This document shows, in pieces, positions 23,010 to 56,551 of a DNA stretch of 64,000 bases. Location of the stretch: NCBI RefSeq assembly GCF_932526225.1, contig NC_064044.1, positions 7,676,801-7,740,800 of the forward strand, read 5' to 3'. The stretch is from Nematostella vectensis (taxonomy: Eukaryota; Cnidaria; Anthozoa; Actiniaria; Edwardsiidae). Below the pieces are notes generated by a model. That model was not told the origin of the DNA. It ran no database searches and worked only from the letters and a program-made list of their open reading frames with translations. The position numbers and the translations under genes are program-made. Each line of letters starts with the position of its first letter. The stretch's first letter is position 1.

Positions 23010-25727
23010 CCGCACACACATACACAATGTCAACCCTCCTTTCATATACAAATACTTTCTTTGATAAATGCAAAATAAGTTGCGATGGGGGTGTCACACG
23101 CAAAAAAAATACGCGTGCGACCTGCAACATTTTTTTTGCGAGACAGGTCGCAAGAGAAAAAACGTACTTGTAAACAGGGCTGGGGTTTAAGTTTCCCTTC
23201 TCCCCGCGTCGGAGTCTGTTATCGTGCCACAGGGTAGTAGCATTGCATTCGCAAAGTGGTGAATTTTCTTATTTTTGTTATCAATTTAGCCAAGAGAGCT
23301 TGATTTAGCCTAACGAACTTTGTTCTTCCTGCCCTTGTACTGTTACTTTTGCGGGAGACTGGGCACAACTTGAGCCCGCGTATCGTTCACTTGTCATAAC
23401 CTCGCGTCTTAGTTCACATTTTAAACCCGACGGAGCAAATTCTCTTCAAAATCATAACTAATTCTTTCTCAAAAATTATTGAGGATTAAATGAAGGATCC
23501 GAAGGAGTTGTGCGTGAGCCCTGGGATGGTATAGGCGTCGAATTTAGCTGAAAGTTTAAGTGTGATTTGTAAAAAAACGGCCACAACACAAGCCAGCGCT
23601 TCCTCGCGACAGCGTGAAAGGACATCGAGGTCTTTTGTATGGACTTGGATAGAAATCTTTCCTGGTTTCATAGAAAGGTAAAAATTCACCCTGTTTGTTC
23701 GTTAATTTGTTCGCGTTTCTACGCCTAGAATCGTTTAAATTGCACACTTATTGATTGGTAATTTTGTATTCGATTTTTATTTGCATTCCACTAGTTGCCG
23801 CGCTCAGCGCTCGACTCAGCCACAAAGTCAAATGTTTACATATCTCTGCATGTCTTCCTTGGTTAAAACATTAGCAGAGGTCGGGTGCTGAATGTTTAAG
23901 ACAGTTCTGTTACTAGTTCATCTGTTATTCTTGTAACCTTGAAACAGCAAGTGTAAATTTTGAGGTCGTTTTATTTAGACAAATTTAAATCCGGTTGGTT
24001 GTTTTGCGCTTGATAAAAAAAAATCATAGTTGCCGGCAAATTCTGTCATTGTTGCCTGTTGTTATGTAAGCTCTTTTTACGTGTGACATGTAGCGAAGCC
24101 GTTTATTGTGGTTTTCCAATATTATATATGTTTTTTCTCTTCCTTCTACTGTTTCAAAGTATCCGTAAAAATAGACCTTTTTGCTTTTTGCGCTTGTAGA
24201 GTTCTTCAATTTATAACCAATTTAGCACGGCTCTTACTGTCAAAATGGCTCTTGAGAAAACTAATTCACGCTATCTCACTTCAGTAATTCCACACCGAAA
24301 CATCTTCGTGAATCAGACTGCAAAGATTTAAAGCATATTTTGTCTCATTCTATTTCTTGTTTTTAGCTCTGGCCTTGAAAATAAGAAATCCCTTGATTTT
24401 TTTTATACAGCATGTTGTGCTTCCCTCTATAACTATTCGTAAAAAGCCTTGTTATGTGCCCTATTACACAAAATTGATTATGAGACAACATCAGATTTCC
24501 ATCACATTTTCTTGGGCATAAAGATCCTATCTATGTGAAATCTATCTGAAAATGGCCAAAACTCAACTGCCCTACGTGTCCAACAAAATATTTTGTAAGA
24601 CACTCCCATGTATTTCATGTACCAAGCAAAGGACACTAGATTCATTTAAAGATTTAAAGTATGCTTTTACTCATCTCTGAATTTATCAGTCGGTTTGATC
24701 TTGACATTATTTACCATGGACAGCTGTTACTCCATTTGCCCCCAAGATAAAAAAATGTTTTTTTATGTCAATGATCAGCAGACTTTTTGAAAAACACTTT
24801 CACACAAGGGTTTGAGAATAAGATCTGGTTATTATGGCAAAAATTGGAAATAATTTCTTAAAGAAATCATTCCACTTCCAAACAACGACTGTAAATATAT
24901 GTGAAGCATATTTTATTGGATAAGCATTGTGATGGATGCAGCCTTCTCAAGGAGAAGGTTATTGTGAGGCGAGTTGTATGGCAGTATGGTTGACAAAGAT
25001 TCCCAATAACAAAAAAAAAATATATATACTCCGTCTTGATGGAGATAGTCAAACATCCAGAGGGGGTGCTTTGTTGAGCTGGCAGCCAGCCGGTTTTGAG
25101 AAGGAATATTACGGTATAATTTCTGATTTGATTTTGATCCATAAAGAAATTGAATTTGATAAATTAGGAGTGTGTACAAATATATCAGAAGGAAAATATT
25201 GAATTCAGTCACAGTTTTCAACAATACCATGCTTCTCACTCACACTATATGTTTATGCACTCTGGCCACTTCTTAGCAGGCACACAGGTCTGACATTACC
25301 TAGCAATGCTAAACCCCCCCCATTCCAGGGTACCTAAAAGTCAGGGGGGGTTGCTCAAAACAAAATCCAGAGACACATTTTTTGGATTGGAGATGATGGG
25401 TTTACAGTGGGGCCAGAGGAAAGCTCTCCAGGGAAATTTGGACGATTTTGAACTTTTAAAACACTAAAAAAATGTTAAAACCTTAGTGTCATTACCTTAT
25501 TCCCCTTAAATCATCCTCATAAATTAGCTGTTTTCATTATTAATGGCTCTTATGTACTGTCTTGGCTTGATCCATTCGACTGCTCAAAGCAAGAAAATTT
25601 ATTGGTTGAAGGTGCCGTGATTGACTTTAGTGCTATTCCCAGACAATGGATTTTGAATTCTGTTTGGTGACTACAAATTCATTTATGAAATAATGCAATA
25701 TATGCGATATGTGATTTGTCTTGCCAG
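23010..25727. other. No gene recognised upstream of the PHTF exons
   Basis: AT-rich sequence with scattered short ORFs and no convincing exon. The first PHTF coding exon, expected to encode about 16 residues including the initiator Met and a Trp-Tyr-rich segment, should lie here or further upstream, but I could not identify it. A small inverted repeat occurs near 23090-23160 (GTGCGACCTGCAAC and GAGACAGGTCGCA). Confidence 0.5.
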
Positions 25728-47414
<21,687 letters not shown>

Positions 47415-48344
47415 CCATCCTTTCGCCGCCGCACTGACCTAACAGAAAGTAAACGTTCTATTGGAGGTTAGACAGATCATGTTAGCGGTCACCCTGTTGT
47501 GTTATTAACCAGCCCCCCACGCATGCTTGATTGCCACAGGGATTCCACTACAAATATAGTTTTGTTTTGAAGGCACGATTCTTAGCAGATTAGGTTTTAA
47601 AAAGAGTTTATTTTGTTATGTCATTATTTATTGTACAGTATACAGATTAATTTATAGTAATTTATATACACGGCCGAAAAAGGGGTTGTGAAACCACAGG
47701 CATCCCACCCGTTTTAGTTTTCTTTTTCTTTTTTTTTTTGTATAAGATGGTTATTTTGTTTGTTTTTGTTTAACGACACGTTCTTGCGTTTTTCTGTTAA
47801 TTACTCCAATATGCTTTTAGTCGTCTCGTTTTTTTAGACTTTAAAGAACATCTGTCAGCCACCATTGTTGTCATCCCAGAAAAGTGAAAAATCATCCATT
47901 TTCATCGGCTCAATTCGGGAGGCTGTTGCGACATTGGTTAATGAATTTGGTTAATGCAGTATAAAGTTTTGCTTTTTAGTTGTTTTGGGATGTTTTTCTC
48001 ATAATTTGCCTCTTGGCTGATAACAATTAGAAAGGTGTGGCTGACAATGGTTCTTTAATGCCAATAGTTCTCTAGTACCTGAAGACGAAGCTTGCTCCGA
48101 AAGTAACCTAAGAAGTCGAGAATCATTTACTATAATTTCTTATAATTGCGCCGTGGTTTATTTGAAACCCACTGCCAATCGACTGCAAAAACGTCTCGAG
48201 GAAGTGATTGTCCTTATTGCGACGAGCACTCGTGACCACAAATCTATCAGTATCAGAACTGTATATTTCTTATTAAAAGAAGCATGTGCACGCATTCCTT
48301 ACTAAGGAATAGTAAGAAAAAGCGTTTTCGCTCTAGTGTATTTT

Positions 48345-48410
48345 ACAGTACGACGCGCGCTACCGTGGCCACCTTGACATATTTTGAAGTAGCCCAATAA
48401 GGATGTGAGA
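48345..48410. repeat. Solitary unit of the 80-bp minisatellite family
   Basis: GTACGACGCGCGCTACCGTG, GCCACCTTGACATATTTTGA and CCAATAAGGATGTGAGAA match the array unit at 22015-23005, 25 kb away. Confidence 0.75.
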
Positions 48411-48494
48411 AACGTGCTATCGTTGATATTAACGTCACTAGCCAATCAGCGTGACGAAAAAACAGAGCATGAGCAACTTCGTAGTTGAAAATCA

Positions 48495-48725
48495 CCTATT
48501 AAAGAAGTCCAATTACGCCGCCATTTTATGCTCCCGCTCAATATGGAGTCACACAAAGCATCCATTTCCATCGGCTAATTCAAGCAGGTTACTGAAATAC
48601 TTTAAATAAAACATCGTTAATAAGATTTTAAAAACTTCAATCGTGGGCTGTTATTTCGCAGTTTTCTTGCAAATAAACGGATGTATTTTCAGCTGTAAAC
48701 AATAATAAAGGAGTGGTTGATCGAC
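48495..48725. repeat. Dispersed repeat family copy (see 39975-40215)
   Basis: It shares, in order and orientation, CGCCGCCATTTTATGCTCCC, CATTTCCATCGGCTAATTCA, ACATCGTTAATAAGAT and TTGCAAATAAACGGATGTAT with 39975-40215. Confidence 0.65.
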
Positions 48726-49515
48726 ATTCTTTAATTGGTAAACTTCCTTAAAACTTTGTCTTGGTGGCCAATGTAGCACTCATCGCACCATAATAATATT
48801 TATTAGTTAAAACTATCAGAGGAAAGCTCGGTTAACGAGGGATTTATGAAACTTTTATCCCCATCTCAACTGTATTATTTCATGTAAATAACAAAAGCAT
48901 GATTATTGATTATATGATTATTATATTGGTTATTATATAGGGCACAATGCCGTTGCTATGAATTGCCTTGAATGATTATGGATCGTGTCCGGCAAATGTC
49001 CGGTATAAGTCCACTTATCTCAAATCATTGTTATTGCTGGTGCACCTTGTGAGCTTGCGAGTGTATTTTGATAAATATATTATTCTAGCTATTGAAAAAG
49101 AATTGTATTTGTTGATATTTTTGTGTGATTTTGGTGCATTTTTTTCTAGTTTCGTCTTTCTGTCTTTTCTTTTTGTCAAACACTGTGTGATTTTTTGTGT
49201 GTGTTCTACTGTCATTCCTATTCTGTGAATGAATCATCCTTGGGGGGGGGGGGGGGGTACTTTCAAATTTTTAATTTAAATTATGCTCCGTGTAAGAACT
49301 AGGCAACCTAACCTGCGAACGGCAAGTGCAGCTGGCATATCAAAATGCCTTTTGTTGATTATAGAAATTTGATTGCCAAGACAAAAAAAAAATAGCATAT
49401 GATAGACATCACACGGCATGATTCATAATATTTTTGAAGAGTTTGTTAATCGCCTTTTTCTCACTGGTTCTCTACAGACAATCGCAAATAAGATATAATA
49501 TACACCTATTTCACA

Positions 49516-49735
49516 AAAGGTTGTCAGTGCAAATAGCGAATGGTAAATGGCTTATGGGTACTAATAATTCGTAATATTAAAAGTGTTAAATAAAGTCCTG
49601 CAATGTCAAAGCCAAGCATGCATTGTTAACCTTTAATGGATAATCGCTTTAATTTATCCATATTCTTCGAGACGATTTTCGGGCGTAGAACTGTTATTTG
49701 CCAATCGCCATTTGCCATTTGCACTGACAACCTTT
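49516..49735. mobile_element. MITE, 220 bp, with ~35-bp terminal inverted repeats
   Basis: The left end AAAGGTTGTCAGTGCAAAT, followed by AGCGAATGGTAAATGGC, is mirrored at the right by GCCATTTGCCATTTGCACTG and ACAACCTTT. A related half element lies at 2066-2190. The same CATTTGCCATTTG-type words occur around 40440-40500 and 45890-45930. Confidence 0.75.
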
Positions 49736-50887
49736 ATTGATATATATGAAAATCCAGAGATGCCAACCCTCCAGCTTTCGGCTGGAGTCTCCCGCTTTTT
49801 GGACCCTTCTCCCGTCCTCCCGCTTTTACTAAAAAATCTCCAGAATTTTTGAGTGAATAAACAATTTGAAAAAAAAATTGTTAAAACTGTCTTGGATTTT
49901 TTATTTATTTTTAGACAATGTTAGTCCACGCATACTAACTAAGGCGATACAAACGCAGCAATTACCTCACCTTGATGTAAATGTGCACCCCCAGTACCCC
50001 ATCCCCGCCCAGTACCCCCCTTCCCCCAGTACCCCCTCCCCCCCAGTACCCCCTCCCCCCCCCCCCCCCCAAAAAAAAAAAAAAAACAGCTTTTCAAAGT
50101 CTAGGGGTTGGCATCTCTGAAAATGTATCCCCATGTTATAGGGAAGGCAATTTTCACGCAATTTCTTCAAAATCTTACTAGTTCACTCTTCCAGTGATGT
50201 TCTATATGCATTTTTAGTTTAAATAAATATATATGTGTATATGTGGGAAAACTATGGCAAATCTTTTTGCATCAGGGCAATTAGACTTTGCCTAGAATTT
50301 GCACGGATGGTAACTTAAATTTATATCTTTCGATATTTAGGAATATTTGCCCGCCTTCTTGAAACCTATTGATTCTAATTTTTTTTAAACTCGAAATAAC
50401 CTGATCACGAATGGCAAATCGCTTTACAAATCACTCTTCTGTTTAGACTACGTCAAGTATCTTTCTAAACATTATAAATATAACATTCCCAACCTTTCCC
50501 TTCTCAACCATGACTATATTTTTACATACAATCATCCCTGTCCTATATTAGTATCCCAAGATTCTAGCTACTGATTGGGTAGAATAATATTTATCATTCC
50601 CAACACAAAAGAATCAATCATGCAGTTCTGTCGTGACACGATTTATCTGCGTAAATTATGCAGAAGTGGTCTAATCTCGGTACTTCGAGCCTTAGCCAGA
50701 AATCGACGTGTATACTCCATATTTTAGAGCATTCTCAAAGCTTTATTCCATGTGCTGTTTTACTTAGCATTGATTTGACAAGTGAGGTCAAGTAACGAAC
50801 CACACAGATTGAAACATTCGAAGTTTCTGGTTATTAATCGTGATTTAGATAGATTCAAATCGACCTCTTTTGTTGTACAAGACCAAA

Positions 50888-53800
50888 ATGTCTGAGGGAA
50901 TCGAAGATGTACAACCGCTGCCGTTCTACAAGCGAATTGCCATCAACATTCGCAACATGAGTCGAGACGAGGTTATGGAGCTGGGACGGTATTTTGCGGT
51001 AACTCTGGCTCTATGGCTTGTCGGCTATATGCACTTTAGCTTTGCGTGGATTGTCATGATACTAATGATATTCGTAAGTTGGCAATTTGAGATCGAGAAG
51101 AAAACTAAACACCGGGAAAATATGGTCCAGGCTCATATGTCTTCGTACATCGACAAGATCCAGAATCCGCCTTCGTGGGTTTACTTCTCCGACAAAGAAC
51201 ACGCCGAATGGATCAACAAGATGCTTCTGCAAATGTGGCCCTACGTTGGAGACATGGCCGTGGATATACTCAAGAATACTGTCGAGCCAGAAATGCAGAA
51301 AAACCTCCCCAAATCACTGAACACTCTGTACTTTGACAAGATCACCCTTGGCAACCAGCCGCCTATCATTCAGAACGTGGTCTCTTACGACGGAGACGAG
51401 AAAAAAGGCGAGTTCATTTTGGATTTGGATCTCAAATATGAAGGCGATGCCCAGGTGAAGTTATCCGTGAAAAATGTCAAGCTCGGGCTGACGAAATTTA
51501 AGCTGAATGGTATTCTACGAGTCATTTTCAAGCCTCTTGTCTCCCTCTATAATCCGATCGGTGGGGTCACCGTCTTCTTTCTAAACCGACCAAAGACAAA
51601 ATTCGACCTAACCAATCTCCTGAATGTTCTGGATTTTCCGGGATTGAATAGCACTCTACGACGAATCGTCGACGACACGATTGCTTCTTTCGTCGTGCTT
51701 CCGAACCGCGTCGCCATTCCGTTAGCCGAAGGCGTCGACGCCAGTGATCTCCAGTATCCAATCCCCCAAGGAGTGCTTCGGGTGAAAGTCGTAGAGGCTC
51801 GGGACCTCGTCGCTAAGGACTTCGGGGTCGTGAAAAAAGGAAAGTCGGATCCTTACGCTATCCTGGAAATCGGCGCGCAGAAGTTCAGGACCAAAGTCAA
51901 GAAGAATGATCTGAACCCAACATGGAATGAGACTTTTGAGGCATTCGTCGATAACAGCGAGGGACAAGACATTGATATGTTTCTGTGGGATGAAGACAAG
52001 GCAGGGAAGGACTCCAAACTCGGCTTCCTCTCCACCCAAATCGCGTCCGCGGTCGAACAGGGACAACGCGACGTGTGGCTACCCCTCCAGGGGGCCAAGA
52101 CGGGCAGAGCGCACCTCCACTTGTCATGGTTCCCGCTGAGTGACCAGGCCAGCGATCTGAAGGCACCACAGGAGCCCCACGCGTCTGTGGCGGCATTATT
52201 TGTGAAGGTGGTCAGCGCTGAAAGTTTGCCCCAGCCTCACAAGAAAGCGCACTTGAAAAGCGTGTTCTGTGAAGTCAGCATCGCCGAGCAGACCAACAAG
52301 ACCTTTATCGTGTACGGCGAAAAATCGGAATGGAACCAGGGACTCCGGTTTTTCGTCCGCGACCCAGCGAATGATGAGGTGGAAGTAAAGGTGATTGAAT
52401 CCAAGGGAAACCGCTCTCTAGGGCGCGTGCGCTTTAACCTGAGGTCGCTGATCCAGAAACCGCATATGACAGTGCGCGAGACCTTCAAGCTGGAGGACTC
52501 GGGCGAGAAGAGCACCCTGACGTGTCGTTTTACTCTCCGTATGCTGAAGGTCCCGGATGTTGACGCAAAGGATGCCGGTCCACGCGACAGGAAAGCGAGG
52601 TAATTAGTTGAGCATGCGCAGTGAATTCTTTCGTCAATGATTATTTAGTCAATTAAGGTATTTTAATAATCACACATTTCAGTACAATTTTGGTAATAGT
52701 TTCAATATTAATGAATAGACAATTGTCGTATATAAGTGACATGTTCTTTAAAAATCAGAGAAGCTGTTACCTTTTTATAGAGAGTAAGTATTTTCTCGCA
52801 AATAATGTGTAATTTGGTATTTATATTTTAATATGCAAAACCCTTAAAATTTTTTGTAAGGACTCGAAATTTATATTTCTATACACCATATTTGTATATT
52901 CATTAATACTTAAAGCAATCTTTTTTCTGGTTAGAATTTGCGGAATTTGATATTTAAAGATAAGGATTGGATATTTATAGACACGAAGTAGTTTTTATTG
53001 TGAAAAACAAATACTGAAAATTGCATGTCAGCAGTACAATATTTTTGTAAGTTATTCACTCATTCATGTCACTGCACATGCACGTGTAAGTAAAGCAAAG
53101 CCTGTACTTTGATAATGGTGTATTAAACAAGGGTTTATTAAACACTTTTCGGTAACTAGCGTTCATGTGATTAATTTCAGAGATACATTTTTGCAAAATC
53201 TTCCTTTTGTTGGCATCGATGAATTAGAATACCGTAAATAGTCCAACCACTCACATGAGTGTTACCCGAACGCTCGAAAAATATCAAATATCTAATGCCG
53301 GCTTTTCACTAGGGGAGGGAGACGGAGAAATAAACCCTTACACCTGTGAAAAACAGTCCAAAAGAGACACAAGCGGAGAAGAAAAAAAGGAACCGTTCAG
53401 TTCCTTCTCAGCTTGTGTCTCCCCCGATTTTCTCATACGTTTATAGGTATCTGACGTCTCCGTTTTCTTGCCTAGTGAAAATTTGCCCCCATTGCGATTT
53501 TCAACCCACTCAATTTTCGCGATTTGTCTGTTTGCATTTAAGAAAGAGAATTGGATAAGAAACGGGTAATTGCTGGAAAACGCTTCCATTTTAGTTTATT
53601 CATGAAAACCGTAAAAAAAAAATAGAAAATGTTGATGTAAGGGTTACTTCCTTAAATCAAAAACTTATTGTGCAGCGTCTTTTCTTTCTCTGCGCCTTTT
53701 TACCCATTTTGTGCGTGAATTATTGAATTTATTTTTGGCATAGTTTTTACTTTTTTGAAGACAGCAGTAGCTTTTGTAGCCTGACAAGGCGAATACGGTA

Positions 53801-55136
53801 CACTCTTTTTTTAGAACCTTTTTTATAAGAACGTCCAGTCTGAGATTTCACCCAATTTTAAGAACATGATAAGAACATGCCGAGGCTCAGATAACAGGGA
53901 AAAATATTCTTTTCGATTCCTGATGCGTTCTAAAATGCAGAATCAATTTGTGCTCATAGTAACAACCTTATTATTGCTATTGATCATTAGTGTAATTCTC
54001 TTCCTATTAATTCATTGGGTATTATATTCTTATATTCACTAAAATTTAAGAGCATCGTTAAGAACATATTCAGCCTTGAACGGCCCAGCCTTAACTGAAA
54101 ATTAGATGTTCTTATAAAAAGAGTGTATCACATTTTACACCTGAAACATGTTTTCAGTGGTAATGAATTTCAGTGCAAAATATATATGGCCGTTCTAAAA
54201 CTGACTGCTGATAATAAACGATCGAATGATTTTTCCACATTTTCGTGCATTATGTAGAAATTGATGAGATCTAAAGCATTTATTTTCTAAGAAGAACTTC
54301 TGTTTTCTGTTTGCAATTCGCCCATTTTACTTTGCAATATTTTTTCTTAAAAGTTGTATTCGAAGTAAACAATTTTGGTTGTAACTTTGGAGTAATTAAA
54401 TGGTATAAAAAATGCGAAAACTGACTAAGATGGTTTTGCTGGTCTGGAAAAAGGACAAGATAGTTTTTCGTAAGTATATTTTCGCTAAAATACCAATAAG
54501 CTAAACTATATTGTAACCCTGTTTCCCTCCGTCTTTCCTTGCAGTCGTAAAAGCTCAAAAAGATCATTCCACCAGAAGCAAGAAGACACAGCAGTACAAG
54601 CCATCGAAAAAACACATGTTCCCGTCCCAATATTAGTCGTCAACGGCGTTCAGCCTGTGGATGAAACGCACCACGCGGAGACTGGGTCAGACCAGGGCAG
54701 CGTCTATGACGACAGCACGCTCGAGCTTCGTACCCAGGACTTCGACCTAAAAAGCCGAGGGGAGCTGGAGCTTAACTTGAAATACGATCACGTGAGAAAT
54801 ACCCTAGTTGTCAAGGTCATCAGCGCACGAAACCTGCGCAGTGGCGATGCCGAGAACAAGACAAACCCGTTTGTCCGGTTATACCTGTTACCAGACAGGT
54901 CGAAGAAGACACGTCGAGTCACGAAGACGGTCAGAGGGGCGTACTCGGGGATGTTTAACGAAGTGTTCGAGTACGCTATTGGCCTAGATCTACTGGGTGA
55001 TCGGCAGCTGGCGTGCGCTGTCAAGAGTGATCGTGGTCTCAGAAATAGGCTGATCGGTGAGACGACCGTGGATTTGGGGGAACTGGAGCTGACCGATGGC
55101 GTGACACTCCACCGTGACCTCATTAAAATGCATTGA
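50888..55136 (+). CDS. ESYT: Extended synaptotagmin, two exons
   Basis: Exon 50888-52599 (ending GCGAG|GTAATT) joins exon 54545-55136 (TGA) to give 767 residues. The start is the second in-frame ATG (MSEGIEDVQP); one six codons upstream is possible. Domains: a membrane hairpin at about 35-66 (ELGRYFAVTLALWLVGYMHF onward), the SMP lipid-transfer domain at about 84-270 (PPSWVYFSDKEHAEWINKML to GGVTVFFLNRPK), and C2A at about 293-415. C2A keeps calcium-binding acidic positions (AKDFG, KSDPY, WDEDKAGKD). C2B (about 432-550) lacks the usual Asp clusters. After a linker that contains the intron, C2C lies at about 640-765 with a basic strand (PDRSKKTRRVTK), typical of PI(4,5)P2 binding. E-Syts tether ER to plasma membrane and move lipids. 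The gene faces the paralogue at 56552-58828 tail to tail. Vertebrate E-Syt genes have many introns, so this one is strikingly intron-poor. Confidence 0.93.
53303..53481. mobile_element. Palindromic MITE in the E-Syt intron
   Basis: TTTTCACTAGG at the left is mirrored by CCTAGTGAAAA at the right. Inner arms also pair (GAGACACAAGCGGAGAAG with CTTCTCAGCTTGTGTCTC; GGAGACGGAGAAA with TCTCCGTTTTC). It is about 180 bp and non-coding. Confidence 0.7.
53799..54127. mobile_element. MITE with TACACTC ends in the E-Syt intron
   Basis: TACACTCTTTTTTTAGAACC...TATAAGAAC at the left is mirrored by GTTCTTATAAAAAGAGTGTA at the right. The interior is rich in TTAAGAACAT motifs. It is about 330 bp, with no ORF of note. 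Confidence 0.65.
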
Positions 55137-56551
55137 ATCTGTCACGCAACAGTAGAATCATGGTTCATTTAAGGTTCTGAAGATTGCTAATCGTGAAATT
55201 ACGAGAATTCCTTCGTTCACGAGAATTTCTCAAAGAACGAGTCTAGAACTAGAATGCACTTAAAAAGAAAAATTATAAAAAAATTATTAAAAATTTCATT
55301 ATAAAGGGGGAAGAGACCTAAAACATTGATGACAAACGACCCGTTAGCCTAGAAAACCAAACTAGCAAGATACTTGGATACCAACGGCTACGCAATAAAA
55401 ATAAATCAATAATGAATCGACGGTCACAACAAAAACAATAGACGTTAGTAATTGTAATAACTTTATTTCTTTTAAAGCTTAAGAATTTAAAAAATGTCCA
55501 TAATTTTTTTTAAAGTTGGGGCAATTGTTGAAGGCAATTTAAACAAAAATATTTATAATAAAATAATACTTTTTGGAACTTACTCCGTTTGTGTATCAAT
55601 AACAGCAGCCACGAAACTGAAGGAATGAATTGCAAGCGACATGTAAATGATGACGACGAAGTCACCACACTCTGTTTTACAGTCGTAAGCCCATCTACAC
55701 GAGCGAAAGTATAGTTTGCCGTGTAGAAAATCCTAACAATTTATATTTGCTCGTATAGATGGCGCAAAGTCGGCAACTTTTATGAAAATTCATACCAAGT
55801 TATCTTCGATAAAATTTCCAGTTTTTTTTCGCGTGATTGAGACGTGCTAAAGGTGGCTGTTTCACGTACGACTCTTGAAACCTTTTGAAAGGAAAGGTTC
55901 TATTAAGCAAATTTTTCTTACTTAATTACCTGCTAGAAGCAAGGGAATACAACGAGCCCCCTCCCCGAAACACGTTAAAATGACATATTTCGTCGTTTGA
56001 ATACGTTCTGATGCCGAAAATATCCATTTTAAAAGTTGCTGGGAAACAAATATATGTTCCTTTTTCTCAGAAGGGACCATTCCTTTTTTCCCCAGCCAGC
56101 AGTGGTTAGGCATTTTAGCACATGAATAATTGCCCGTATAACCGATCGGGACGATTTTTTCCCAAGCATCCGCTCCAGCGCCCCAAAAATATTCCCAGCA
56201 CAACTTGTTCGACTCCACAAATTTGCGAGCAGAACCATTCGGGACGATTTTTTTCCCCAGCAACCGAGGGATATAACATCTTCCCAGCCAGCAAAAAAAA
56301 ACGGGCTGCGGAACATTTTTTTTGCGGAACAGATCCGTTTTGTAGCCTTCTCTGCGGGCAACTCGTTAAGAAATGGACGGAAAGAATGGGTTACCTGTGG
56401 CGAAATTGCGGAGGAGGGAGACTAGAAGTAGCGCTTCCGGTTTGTCACTTGCGTTTTTTTGCCACAGGAAACCCAATCCTTTTTTTTTCTTTTTCTGCTC
56501 TTTGTGATGCTTGCGGAGGGGCTATCCGTTTTGTGCCCTTGTAGAGTTTAT
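55137..56551. other. Gap between the convergent E-Syt genes
   Basis: No gene is recognised. A short hairpin lies at 55690-55767 (CCCATCTACACGAGCGAAA mirrored by TTTGCTCGTATAGATGGC). From about 55920 to 56540 lies a GC-richer stretch with repeated words (CGGGACGATTTTTTCCC at about 56146 and 56241; TTCCCAGC near 56195 and 56283), possibly old repeat sequence. Both 3' UTRs should end here. Confidence 0.5.

Larger units (their letters stand above)
47415..50887. other. Gap between PHTF and the first E-Syt gene
   Basis: No gene is recognised. It holds a single unit of the 80-bp family (48345-48410), two dispersed-family copies (about 47855-47960 and 48495-48725), a MITE (49516-49735), a G run (49242-49257), and a C-rich CAGTACCCCC microsatellite followed by an A run (49985-50085). 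The PHTF 3' UTR and the E-Syt promoter should lie at its two ends. Confidence 0.6.
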